A stretch of DNA of 64,000 bases. Origin: Monocercomonoides exilis (Eukaryota; Preaxostyla; Oxymonadida; Polymastigidae). Each line of letters begins with the position of its first letter. Positions within the stretch are counted from its first letter, which is position 1. The position numbers and the translations under genes were made by a program. The stretch spans positions 997,001 through 1,061,000 of the forward strand of contig LSRY02000007.1 in assembly GCA_001643675.2 (NCBI GenBank), in the 5' to 3' direction. Below the pieces are notes generated by a model. It saw nothing but the letters and a program-made list of their open reading frames with translations. It did not search any database and had not been told where the DNA came from. Shown here in pieces: positions 22,601 to 31,393 of the stretch.

Positions 22601-23061
22601 TGTCGAAATTCAAATATTGGCTTTGGAACATCTGATCCAATTACTTTAACCTGATTCTGCGCGTAAAATGCTTTTACGGATTCAGAATCTATGGAAGCAA
22701 TTTCTGGATGTTCTTTATAAAAATTCTTGGGATATGACGTTTGTTGAGAAGCAGATATCGCCCTTTGCTGAAACGAAGGAGTGATTATGCTTGTTTGCGA
22801 CTTTTGCATGAAAGATGGCGCCGAATGAGCTCCAAAAAAGCTTTCTCGATGAGCGCTCCTTTCCGTAAAGGAGGTTTGTTGAGTCAATACCCTTGTTCCT
22901 TGATCTCTTGATGAAAAACCAAAAAACTCTCTATGTTGAGGGGTTTGAAGTATTCCTTGTGTTTCTGATTTTTGTTTATGCTGAGTGGTGTGCGCATTTC
23001 TAAATTGTAGTTGCTGTTGCTCATAATAATTTTGAACTTCCCCTCGTTGTTGATAACTCAT
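19642..23061 (-). CDS. DEAD-box ATP-dependent RNA helicase (DDX5/Dbp2-like) with long disordered tail
   Basis: Single-exon 1139-aa DEAD-box helicase that unwinds RNA using ATP. Motifs in order: Q-motif region FTKPTLIQQISWPVALSGRD (about 170-189), Walker A AETGSGKT (194-201), PTRELAVQ (231-238), TPGRLIDL, DEAD (303-306), SAT (334-336), LIFTSTKKECEE, TDVASRGLDV (485-494), HRIGRTARAG (514-523). The core ends near residue 565. A glycine run with RGG-like motifs (about 575-660) and about 480 residues of Ser, Gln, Pro and Tyr repeats follow, far longer than the tail of human DDX5 or yeast Dbp2. The best family fit is DDX5/DDX17/Dbp2, from the Q-motif spacing and the RGG tail. The N-terminal 150 residues are Gln-rich. 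The ATG at 23061 begins MSYQQRGE. GC content is higher in the core's 3' half. A condensate-forming role is plausible given the composition, not shown. Confidence 0.95.
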   Translation of the reverse strand: MSYQQRGEVQNYYEQQQLQFRNAHTTQHKQKSETQGILQTPQHREFFGFSSRDQGTRVLTQQTSFTERSAHRESFFGAHSAPSFMQKSQTSIITPSFQQRAISASQQTSYPKNFYKEHPEIASIDSESVKAFYAQNQVKVIGSDVPKPIFEFRHIQWPSDLMTSFGKAGFTKPTLIQQISWPVALSGRDMIGIAETGSGKTLAYALPAIIHMSAQPRVQPGEGPIVLVLAPTRELAVQIHVEFRKYIKRRYNIVCVYGGASRMAQISHLAEGVEICIATPGRLIDLINSGSTNLNRVTYLVIDEADRMLEMGFEQQLREIVGQIRRDRQTLMWSATWPTPIQNLAYTFLNKSNAVRLTIGRSDLTSNVRVQQIFYFCSSAFEPNPPTTLKEMSDYEYEEDHNEKLSMLLSLFKSGGQFETSGKVLIFTSTKKECEEVTSKLYDNNLYEVTSIHGDRGQRERDTAMRAFREGRFVDGGVCRVLVATDVASRGLDVRDVSAVVNFDLPTNIEDYVHRIGRTARAGKSGISISFVCGIDQRLTIQLVRHLQQCQQPVPPEMMRILSISGSKGSGKGRMFGRGGGGGGGGGGGGGGGGMRGRGGFMSFQRGGDRDRGSYSRGSFGGEDERGGRRSMFGGSRGSMGGMGGMGSGGYSSNRSFADGRGRDRPFTAPYPAQRFDEYRSTQSSQSPQSPSPSQQSPFSSSPSYSSSSSSSSSSAFSGFSSPTPPHSHSYSQSSSSSSSSSSSSHLPLEAPSRSVNEQSDRFARGIITPTTRPFAQSFSSSSSSSSSSSSSLSSPSSSSFSPSYSSSSSSSSSSSSSYTNQSYPPSNRQFSYPSQQDTASRRVSNESLLPLPDSQRSQITPQHSSQPSKQQSDANPQKFQLHLSSSSPSSSSSSSSSSSSDVPSSSQMPIFQKFPPSGYNPPMMPQFSSSYQPYQSNPSNPSNQSTQSSQSSQFNQSNQSYQSYPSYPPNQQYQQYQQYQQYQQYQQYPPYASYPPQQGQTSSPSEKEMKRGDVSNPSQTQMPSASLADRPHSFRTFTPSMFSGSQAASSTSTAAVDRVERVDRAEYQFASSSMPLASDPSSSSSSSSSSSPSPSPSSQQQMYDRNARLPVPPSRPVQTQSSYLQGSSYGSASYPIRY

Positions 23062-23267
23062 CCCAAAAACTTTAACCCACCCAAAATTCGAGGTACTTCA
23101 CCCATTTATTACAATAAGAAATTTTTAGAAATAAATCGTTGTACAAGATTAGCGAGATCCAATCTCAATATTTTCTGATTATCAGATAAAGATGTTGTGA
23201 CAATGAAACAAATAAAAATCCTAAAACAGCAATAAAACACAGTATTAATTGGTTTATAAAAATTAAT

Positions 23268-24362
23268 TTACTTCTTTTTCTTTCCTTGTTGTTTTGGGGC
23301 AGCTTGTTTGGCTTTTCCTTTGGGTTGAGAAGGCGAAGGTCCTGTTTTTTTCTCCTTTTCCTTTTTATTTTTCCCTTCTTCTCCTTTCTGCACCTTATCT
23401 GCTTCTTGTTTTTTCTCAGCTTCTTTCTTTGCCTTCTCTTCTTCTCCTCCTCCTCTTTCTTCTTCTTTCTTTTCTTCTTCCTTCTTCTTCTCAGCTTCTG
23501 CTTCTACCTCTGTATCAGCTTCAGCTTCAGTTTCAGTTTCAACCTTCTTTTCTTTCTCCTCCTTTTCTTCTTCTTTCTTTTCCTTCTCTTCCTTCTCCTT
23601 CAGTTTGCTTTCGTTTTCTGCTTTCGTCTTCTCAAATAGCTCTTTCGACGTTTCTGGTTTTTTCTCTTCCTCAATTTTTGTGTCTTTTATCTGCTCCACT
23701 TCAACTTTCGGCTCATTCTCTTGTGGATGTTTGGCTTCATCTGGTTGAATTTTTTCCTTTCCTTCTTCTTTCTCTTCTTCTTTCTCTTTCTCTCCTTCTT
23801 TCTCCTCCCCCTCTTCATTATCATCATCATTTTCTTCTTCTTCTTCTTCTTCTTTCCCTTCCTCAGCCAAAAGCAATGGCTTTTCTTCTTCATCACCCGG
23901 TTGTTCTGAAGACTTTCCTTTCGCCTTCTTCATGATGGCCTTGATTTCTGCACTTAATTTCCCTGACTTCTGCTTTTTCGCTGATTTGCCTTTCTCCTTC
24001 TCTTCTTTCCCCTCTTTCTCCTCTTTCTCCTCTTTCTCCTCTTTCTCCTCCTTTTCTTCTTCTTTCTTCTCCTTCTTCTTCTCCTTCTTCTCCTTTTCTT
24101 CCATTGTTGCTGTCGTTGTCTTTGCCTTTTTTGCCTCTTCCTTCACAATTTCTGCTGCTTCTTTTTCAATCTCATCCACTTCTTCCTTCGCATCCCCTTT
24201 TTTCTCTTCATTTTTCAGTTTCCCAATTTTCTCTGCTTTTGCTTTTGTTTTCTCTTTCGCTTTCGCTTTCTCCATCGCTGCTCTTCTTGCTTTAAGCTCT
24301 TCTCTTGTCACATACTTGATTTTTGGCCTTCGCATAGACATGGATTCGCGAAGACTTTGATA

Positions 24363-24398
<36 letters not shown>

Positions 24399-25321
24399 TT
24401 CACAATTGAATTTTTTTAATTTGCTTCGTTTTCAGTAAAAATTATACCTTTTGCTCATCCAATCAACCATCCTATCGTTATCTATATCTTTCGCTTTTTG
24501 CCCGCTTCGATATTCTTTCAATGAAACAACTTCAAAGCTGCTTCCTTTTTGCACAAGATAAACCTACCAAAATAAATAATAATACCCAAACATGCATGTG
24601 CAGTCAGTTGTATAATGAAATAATTTTTATAGTGGTTGTAAAAAAAAAGCTATCATACGAAGAACCGAATAGAATTTGGTATGTTTTTGATAACAATCGG
24701 TTGAAGTTTGTGATTCACAAAAAATGATGCAGTTCGTGGGTTACTTTCCATGTTAACTTCAATTCCTATGACATCGCCATCATTCCAACGTCTATTACCT
24801 CCAGAAAGCATGCTATCGTGACAAATCATTCCATCAGCTGGAAGATAACTGCAGGAATCTATAGTTACAAAGAATAATTATAGCAACAATTTAACTTTAC
24901 TAATAAAAATAACAAAATTGTTGTGAAATCAAACGTTCATTCAATCCAGGATAAAAATCTGGAGAAAGTTGACAAGAAGTCGAAATGATGCCAACGCCTA
25001 ATAAATTGATATTGCAAAACATGGAGAATAGTTATGAATCAGAAAAGCAAATAGTTTCATGCATGAGTCTTTTCCTGCATTAAATGAGCGAAATTCACAT
25101 TTCCAAATTCCAGACGAAATAAATGGTTCAATAGCAACTGTAACTGTGGATTCTGTTGATAAAATAACAGAATTTTGAAATATAGAAATGCTCTCCGGTA
25201 AAGATGCATGGAAGTGGAGTTTATGATACACGTCGACAGAAGAAACTTAAAAATGTACGTAATGCGTGTTAATAACTTATTAACATTTAAAAATCATACG
25301 CGCAGAAACGCAGCATCCCAT
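23268..25321 (-). CDS. SPRY-domain protein with N-terminal lipidation motif and KEKE tail, 6 exons
   Basis: Predicted 556-aa protein. Exons on the minus strand: 25300-25321, 25063-25245, 24935-24997, 24659-24858, 24448-24563, 23268-24354. The first exon gives MGCCVSA, a textbook myristoylation (Gly2) plus palmitoylation (Cys3/Cys4) motif, so membrane anchoring is likely. Residues about 20-190 form a SPRY domain, a protein-protein interaction beta-sandwich: SSGIWKCEFRSFNAGKD, then GNRRWNDGDVIGIEVN, then TASFFVNHKLQPIVI. The last exon encodes about 360 residues dominated by Lys and Glu (KEKE type), which may form a long charged helix. The junction between exons 2 and 3 works only with a GC-AG intron (25062-24998, donor GCATGA); exon lengths then agree with the phase. 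Intron 5 contains (AAT)12. Partner and pathway are unknown. Confidence 0.82.
24362..24399 (+). repeat. (AAT)n microsatellite in an intron
   Basis: About twelve AAT units lie in the last intron of the SPRY gene, next to its acceptor. On the sense strand this reads as ATT repeats. Confidence 0.95.
24998..25062 (-). other. Candidate GC-AG intron in the SPRY gene
   Basis: No GT occurs at a usable position between the two SPRY exons. A donor GCATGA at 25062, one base different from the local GTATGA donor, plus the acceptor TATTAG just before 24997 restores the frame and the expected fold (SCVGIIST). Confidence 0.6.
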
Positions 25322-25529
25322 CTCAATAAAAATTTAGTTAAAAATAATTTTTAAGAAAAATAAAACAGAAGGAATTATGATTAAGAATAATTAAAAGGGA
25401 AACTGATCGATAAATTCTGCAATCTTTATATTACAGATTTTTAAAAAAATGCTAACTAATTTGAATTCATCAAATTATAATTCATTTTAAAAAGCAATGA
25501 TTTTAGTCTGAAAATATAGTGTTCGTTTC

Positions 25530-25565
<36 letters not shown>

Positions 25566-26036
25566 TTTCTGTAATTAACCAGAACTTTTACAAAGAAAAA
25601 TTTATTTTTCTATGTGAAGAGAAACTGAAGGAATGTTTTACGAGAATTTGAAAATTTTTGCTCTGATGAATGTGCCCTTAATAAAGTTATCGAGAGAAAA
25701 TATTTGTAAATGCGAATTTCGTTCAACAAACGCCCTGAGCAAGGCTCTTTTGAATGATCTGCACAGTAAAACGAAGTATCTTACTGAATATTGGGAATAT
25801 ATCGAATTGGACTTGACGTGAAAGATTCAGCGAGGAAAGAAAAGTATTTTGGTATGATTTTTTGGCGATGGAATGTCTTTAACCGAGATCAAGCGCAAAA
25901 CTATGTATTTTAGTGGATTCCAAAAATGATCCGAGCTATGCGGGGAAAGAGCCGTTTTGAAGATGTTTTGAGGAAGATATGGTTTTCATAATATTTTGAG
26001 CATTTGTCGAAGAAACAAGAATTTGCAAAAGCAGAA
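25322..26036. other. Spacer between divergent genes
   Basis: AT-rich spacer between the SPRY gene start and the PB1 gene start, with a poly-T run of about 32 (25533-25564). A short open frame at 25633-25821 includes KCEFRSTNALSK, which faintly resembles KCEFRSFNAGKD in the SPRY exon. I do not call it a gene. Confidence 0.5.
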
Positions 26037-27128
26037 ATGACACACGTGATTAAGACAGTATTCGTTAGGACCATGGAGATCCGGTGCTTTGCGCTGGAGC
26101 AGGTGACATTTGAGACATTTGAAAACAAAGTTCGAGGGCTGTACGGGATTGGCGAGGCAGAGAAATTATCAGTTGGATTCATTGATGAGGAGCAAGACTT
26201 TGTTAGCGTTGGGAGCACAGAAGAGCTGGCAGTGGGGCTGACCTGGAGATGCGATAAGAAGCCTTTGAAACTGTTTGTGAAAGTTGCTGCAGCTCAAAAG
26301 GAGCAGAAAGAAGCAGAAGAGCAGAAAGACAAGCAGACAGAGTGCGCGTGCGATGAGTGGAAGCGGAAGCGATGCGAAAGACGAAGAGCAATTTGGGAAA
26401 AGAGATGGATGATGAAGCGATACAACGAAGCAAAGATGGAGCGAATGGGTTTTGGAGAGTCAGAGAGCGAAAGTGACAAAAGCTGCAAAAGAGGAGAAAG
26501 ATGCATTGAGAGGCAAAGAAGACACTGCTGCGGAGGAAGAATGGAAAGGATGCGGAGAGCAATGATGTGGCAGAGGATGAGAGAAATGATGAAAATGAGG
26601 AATCTCAGAGGCTGCTCAGAGCTGGGGAAATGCGAGCCGTGCAGATGCAGAGCAGCAAGAAAGGCAGAAGCGGGAGGAGAAGACGCTGAAAAGTGCGGGA
26701 TGCACCACGGCCACCACTTCCACCGGGGCTGCTGCAGAGGAGAGAATAGGCGCTGGATGATGAAGGGGAAGTGTGGAGAGCCAGAGGCACGCTGCAGAGG
26801 GCATTGGATGCACAAATGCAGTGCTGAGCCAGAGCATCAACATTTCCACCATCATCATCTCCATTGCAACACAGAAATGGGATGGGGAAGAAGAGGACGA
26901 GGGAGAGGAAGAGAGATGGGTTGCCCACTCATGCGCTGCAGACATTGGGGAGGATGTTCAGGAGAAAGAGAAGGGACAAGCATTGAGGCTGAACATGCAG
27001 CACGATCTGCATCTGCCTCTTCATCAACCTCTTCATCGTCATCCACTTCATTGTCCTCCTCGGAGTCTTTGTTTGATTCTGAGGCACAGGCAGAAATGGT
27101 GTCTGAGGAAGGATGCGAAAAGGAATAA
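26037..27128 (+). CDS. PB1-domain protein with Cys/His/Arg-rich middle region
   Basis: Single-exon 363-aa protein. I start it at the ATG at 26037, which places MTHVIKTVFVRTMEIRCFAL at the first strand of a PB1 domain. Residues about 5-85 form PB1, a ubiquitin-like heterodimerisation module. An OPCA-type acidic motif is visible (SVGFIDEEQDFVSVGSTEEL), and a Lys in the first strand could make it two-faced. Residues about 105-300 are rich in Cys, His, Arg and Met (for example HHGHHFHRGCC, EHQHFHHHHLHC), suggesting metal binding, but the Cys/His spacing fits no zinc finger I know. The C-terminus is Ser-rich and then acidic. PB1 followed by Cys/His motifs recalls autophagy receptors of the p62/NBR1 type, yet no ZZ or UBA domain is evident, so the function remains open. 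Its GC content is clearly above its surroundings and no intron is present. Confidence 0.8.
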   Translation: MTHVIKTVFVRTMEIRCFALEQVTFETFENKVRGLYGIGEAEKLSVGFIDEEQDFVSVGSTEELAVGLTWRCDKKPLKLFVKVAAAQKEQKEAEEQKDKQTECACDEWKRKRCERRRAIWEKRWMMKRYNEAKMERMGFGESESESDKSCKRGERCIERQRRHCCGGRMERMRRAMMWQRMREMMKMRNLRGCSELGKCEPCRCRAARKAEAGGEDAEKCGMHHGHHFHRGCCRGENRRWMMKGKCGEPEARCRGHWMHKCSAEPEHQHFHHHHLHCNTEMGWGRRGRGRGREMGCPLMRCRHWGGCSGEREGTSIEAEHAARSASASSSTSSSSSTSLSSSESLFDSEAQAEMVSEEGCEKE

Positions 27129-28012
27129 GGGAATAATTGCTTTCAGGATTTGTGCTGAATGAAAAATATGGCTTTTGTTTCGTTGTGGAAAAAGTCGATT
27201 TTTATTTTTCATTTTCATCTTTTCGCTTTTTCTTTCTTTCTTTCTTTCTTTTTCTTTTATTTTTTAAAAATTTTTTGAATTGTTTAATTTTAAAATAATT
27301 TAATAACAGATAATAAAGAAAATTTGAAAAACAATCAATATTTTTCCATTAAAAATTCTAGTTTTCCAATAATTGGAAAATCTCATTTATCGATTCATTA
27401 TTGCATAATTCAACTCTTTATATAACTTTACCGCAATTAATCACGATGATCTACATGGTCAATTTGTAATTTTTTTGTTCTCAAAATAGGGAGGCAACGC
27501 AAAAGCAGTTTTTTCTTTCTGTGATAGATTTCGATCCTGGAACTGCTGATTTGGAATGACATATGCCCCCATGCATTTCTAGATAATAATGGAAGAGTCA
27601 GTTCTTTTTATTGCACTGTTATTTCAACTTGCGTCATGATTTCAAGAAAGAAACAAGCAATCAAATCTGTATTTTGAGTCCTGTACGCATTTCGTGAACT
27701 GGTCTTTTCCAATCTGTCATATTATTAGAATTTATATTTTTTGTGATGCGTCTAATATGAGAGCGAAGAATCCTAGCAACATTTGTGAGCTTTGAAACAT
27801 TCGATAATTTCGACCAAACGCCTTCTAAAGCAGAGAATATTTTTCCGATTCATCTCTGCCTTCACTGCTCATAATGTTTGCCCTATCTTTTTTGCATTTA
27901 GAGATATAAATATTTGCGTTTTTATTTTATTTTTTGATTTCTATTTTTCATTGTCTTTGGTTTTTGAGATAGTTGTACTCCTGATAGATTTAACAGCAAC
28001 ATTTTTTCTTTT

Positions 28013-28045
<33 letters not shown>

Positions 28046-30747
28046 GATTAGAAAGTGCGCCATTATCCATTGGGTGCATGCGAATGAGATATAAGATGGA
28101 AAAACGCGAATGTTCATCCAAAATCTTTTTTGTTTGTTGCATATCTTTTGTGAGCGACTTGTTCTCGCTTTTCTGCATACCGCCGTTTTATCCCCTTGAA
28201 GTCAACATTGCACAAACTCTCACGTTTCTAACTATTCTCATTTTTTGTGATTCAACCTTTTTTTTTTTTTTTTTTTTTTTTTTGCGAGCCAACATTCTGG
28301 TTATCTGCAAAAGACAATTCGCAACAACAGCCTTTCTGTTGAGTTTTGTTCTCTGACAGCTTTTTCTTTTCTGTGCATTCGCTCGCTGACTGTTGGTGCT
28401 GGATCTTCTTCAATTTTTCTGCTTACCGTTTCTCCACACTTCCTCTTCAGTGATGAATTCACTTCAACTGACTGCCCACGGAGAGCACTAAGCCTTCTAT
28501 CCTATTCAATATCAAGTTTGCCCAAAGAAACAGCTCTTCATTTCACAGCAGAAGATTTATGGATTTCTTCAATTTCATTCAACATTTCTCTTTGCTGGCC
28601 AAAGTGCAGATGCTTTGACGGATCATTTTTGTTCGGATTTTGCTTTTCAGAAGTTGTCAGTTATGGATTTGTTGGGGTCTCTTCTGCTTTCAATTTGCAT
28701 TTGACTTGTTGGATGAGCACGATTGCAGTCAAATCTTCAAGAAAAGTTAACATGCTATATAACTCGAGCTCTTTGCACATGAAGCAGAAAAATTTCATTG
28801 CTGAAAGGGTTTTCTGGATTACTTCGGAAATATTCTACCAATATCAACAGCATTGTGGTATTATTGCTGCTGATTTTTCAGAAGAAGTCAAAAGAAGAGG
28901 ACTCACTTGGGTTCGAAAAGGCAGAGATTCAGATTGGTGAAAGGAGCACCAAGCAAAAGAAAAAAATTGCATTTTCTATTTATTCCATTTGAATTGAAAT
29001 CGCCAGGTTAATTTATCTATCGAGCCACGGATGATGATTGTGCGTATTATTTTATTGTTTTCTCAGAGAGGCAGACAAACTAGACAACAGCAAAACTAGA
29101 ATTGCAGGAAATGGTTCGTATTTGTCTTTGAATGGCCTGAAGCGTTGCCAAAAGGCTTTTCAAAAAAGAAAAAAAATATTACTCGTGAGCTTGCTCATGC
29201 AAAGTCATGTTTGGATTTACACTTTCAGTCAAAAACCATTCGGATTATGGATGAAAATGTGGCTGAATCATTTGCGAACAGATTCAGAAAAAGAAAATGA
29301 AGATAGGCTGAAATGGAAGAAACAAACAGCGAAACGGTCCTTTTCTTTCTTATTTTCACATTGATTTTATTTGATCTTGCATTGGATAAAGATTGTGAGT
29401 CAAAAATGTCCCGAAATTTGTAAAAGCAACGATTGAAAGACAGAAATATGAGATTTTGAATAATACGAGGAAGAATGAGAAAATAATTTCAATAAAGAGG
29501 GCATTGTTGCTGAATTGCAGATTCCATTGCAAATTTGAATTTGAAAAGTCTGATGCCTTGTGTTTGTCATTGAATGTAGTAAGAATTTTGATTTTTCAAC
29601 AAAAAGAAAATCATGACAATTCAAAAGGAAAAAACATCTTTAACCGCTTTTCCTTCTTCTTTAACTTCTTTAACTTCTTCATCTTCATTGATTTCATCTT
29701 CATCTTAGATTATTCGTTCAAAAACACAATCAAAATCAACAAATGCGGTTGAACAATATACTCCATCTTCAACCTTGCTGCCTCCAGCTCCTTCTCCACA
29801 ATCTCTGCCATCCTTCATAGTACAACCCCTCGCCCAATCACTTTTTCGTCAAGCTTTGCCACCACGCGCACAGGCGGCAGCGATCACCATATCTGCAGTG
29901 AAGGGTCAGATTGATCGTAAATCGAAGAGAGCATATTCACATCTGCCGCTGCAAAGATCCGCTTGCTCCCCGACTTCGTGTCCACCAACGCTGCAAGCGA
30001 CGGAAGCTGCGATACCAGCGGAACTGAAAGCATCTCCTAAAGATCAACATCATAGGTACATACAACGCCCCCATACAGCACCACCAGCCACACCACAACA
30101 TATCCCCGCAGCGTCTGCAGCATCCGCAGCTACAGCTGCAGTTGCAGCGATAGCAGCATGTTCCGCTCATACACCCCAGCTGCCTTTCGATGTCTTCCAT
30201 TTCTGCTTCCGATGTGTATGATGCAACCATCGCCAAGACATCTAAAGTGTGTATTGAAGGAGTTGGCAGAAAAGATGATGATGGCTAACCGTCCATTGCC
30301 TTCTTCTTTTCTTAGCTTTTCCTCCTCCGGAATAACGACGCGGAAGAAGAAGACAAAGGTGCAAACTGAAGAGATGATTGCTGCACTGCTCAACCTATTA
30401 GTCACTTTTTGAGAAGAGCTGTAATTTCGAAAATGATTCATCAACAGTACAAAGTCAATTGTACGTCAAAAACTTGTAACATAAATTGCAAACAACTCCA
30501 ATGATTACTGGAATGTGCTTCAGGAACTATTGAGGACGAGAAAAAACATGAGAAGAAAGCAGAGAAAGAGAAAAAAAGAAAGAGAAAAAGAAAGAGAGAG
30601 AGGAGAAGACGATGAGGATGGAGAAGATAGATAAGAAGAAGAGGAGGATGATGAAGATGATGATGATGAAGGTGCATCGTTCAAAATGAAGACCGTTCAA
30701 TGACTCAGAAGCTATTCTTGGTGTTGCTTGCGATGAATCAAGTTATA
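27129..30747. other. Gene-poor region with homopolymers and a decayed gene-like patch
   Basis: No convincing intact gene in 3.6 kb. Poly-T tracts lie at about 28010-28045 and 28259-28283, and CTTT repeats near 27235-27255. Short plus-strand open frames around 28518-28992 and 29038-29364 show no family features. The GC-richer part from about 29760 to 30440 is described separately. Purine-rich repeats (GAGAAAG, GATGAA) fill 30540-30670 just before the inverted-repeat element. Confidence 0.55.
29740..30440 (-). pseudogene. Possible decayed gene, frameshifted, function unknown
   Basis: The base composition jumps to gene-like GC here. On the minus strand, protein-like segments occur in different frames: VASYTSEAEMEDIERQLG near 30180-30235, then LSVPLVSQLPSLAALVDTK and FAAADVNMLSSIYDQSDPS near 29900-30030, then VVAKLDEKVIGRGV and EKELEAARLKMEYIVQPH near 29750-29870. 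No GT-AG pattern joins them cleanly, and stops interrupt each frame. I read this as a broken gene. The plus-strand frame 29775-30221 (Ala/Pro-rich) is an alternative reading I consider less likely. I do not recognise the family. Confidence 0.35.
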
Positions 30748-31041
30748 GGGTCAGAAATTTATCGGTGCCCAAAAAATTAATCGGGACCTAAAATTTCTGG
30801 CTCTCCAGAGCACTTTTAAAAAAAATAAATAATAGAAAATTTTTATTATATTATAAAAAGCTATTCCAGAAAATATTTTTTAATTTTTTAATTTTTGTTA
30901 AAAGATCTGGTGTTTTTTGTTTTATTTTTCTGATCAAAGACTTGCTCATATTTCAACGAGCCTTTTGTTTTGAGATTTTTAAGTGTTGTTATTGTTATTG
31001 AACATAACTTCTTCACAATTTTGGTTATTTTTCATTGTTAA
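30748..31041 (+). repeat. Left terminal inverted repeat (294 bp)
   Basis: Matches the reverse complement of 38250-38543 at all but two positions (by eye). Identity stops sharply at the inner edge after TTCATTGTTAA. Confidence 0.95.
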
Positions 31042-31079
31042 GCATTGGCCTTTGCTACAGACCGACATTTTTTGAAAGC

Positions 31080-31095
31080 GTTCGACAAGTCGAAC
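31080..31095. promoter_or_regulatory. Perfect 7+7 palindrome (GTTCGAC AA GTCGAAC)
   Basis: A dyad with a 2-bp spacer, 39 bp inside the left inverted repeat. Such dyads near transposon ends can be transposase-binding sites; function here is inference. Confidence 0.5.
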
Positions 31096-31254
31096 GACAA
31101 AAAAAATTTATTCAAATGTTTATTGCATTTTTTCGAATTTTTTTTTAATTTTCAATTCAAACAAAAATAAGATAGATATAATTTACATGTATTTTCAAAT
31201 TATTAATAATATGTTTACAATTCATAAATAACATTGTTTATTTTTTTCGACAAA

Positions 31255-31329
31255 GATCAGTCGGTCGAATTGATCAGCCTGTCATATAGATCAGTCTGTC
31301 AATCTGATCAATCTGTCGAATAGATCAAC
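31255..31329 (+). repeat. Subterminal 17-bp tandem repeat, 4 copies plus a partial copy
   Basis: Units of exactly 17 bp beginning GATCA start at 31255, 31272, 31289 and 31306, with a partial copy GATCAAC at 31323. The consensus is close to GATCAGTCTGTCGAATA, with two to five changes per copy. Arrays of short repeats just inside the termini are typical transposase-binding sites in hAT elements. Confidence 0.88.
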
Positions 31330-31393
31330 TTTTATTTCAGAAAGCTGATATCATGGAAGTTTCAAATAACTATGATTTCATAAGTTTTTCCTC

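Noticed and set aside
25633-25821. Second SPRY fragment in inverted orientation
   Set aside because: Similarity is limited to about ten residues (KCEFRS); the downstream part does not match the SPRY exon.
28905-28925. tRNA B-box-like GGGTTCGAAAAGG
   Set aside because: No matching A-box, acceptor stem or cloverleaf could be drawn around it.
28518-29364. Plus-strand open frames of 60-140 codons
   Set aside because: No domain, repeat or convincing splice structure, and the composition is that of intergenic DNA.
29775-30221. Ala/Pro-rich plus-strand protein
   Set aside because: The opposite strand shows more natural protein segments, and the Ala/Pro composition is what an antisense reading of that sequence would give.
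30747-31329. CRISPR-like array
   Set aside because: The 17-bp units are contiguous, without spacers, and the context is a eukaryotic transposon.
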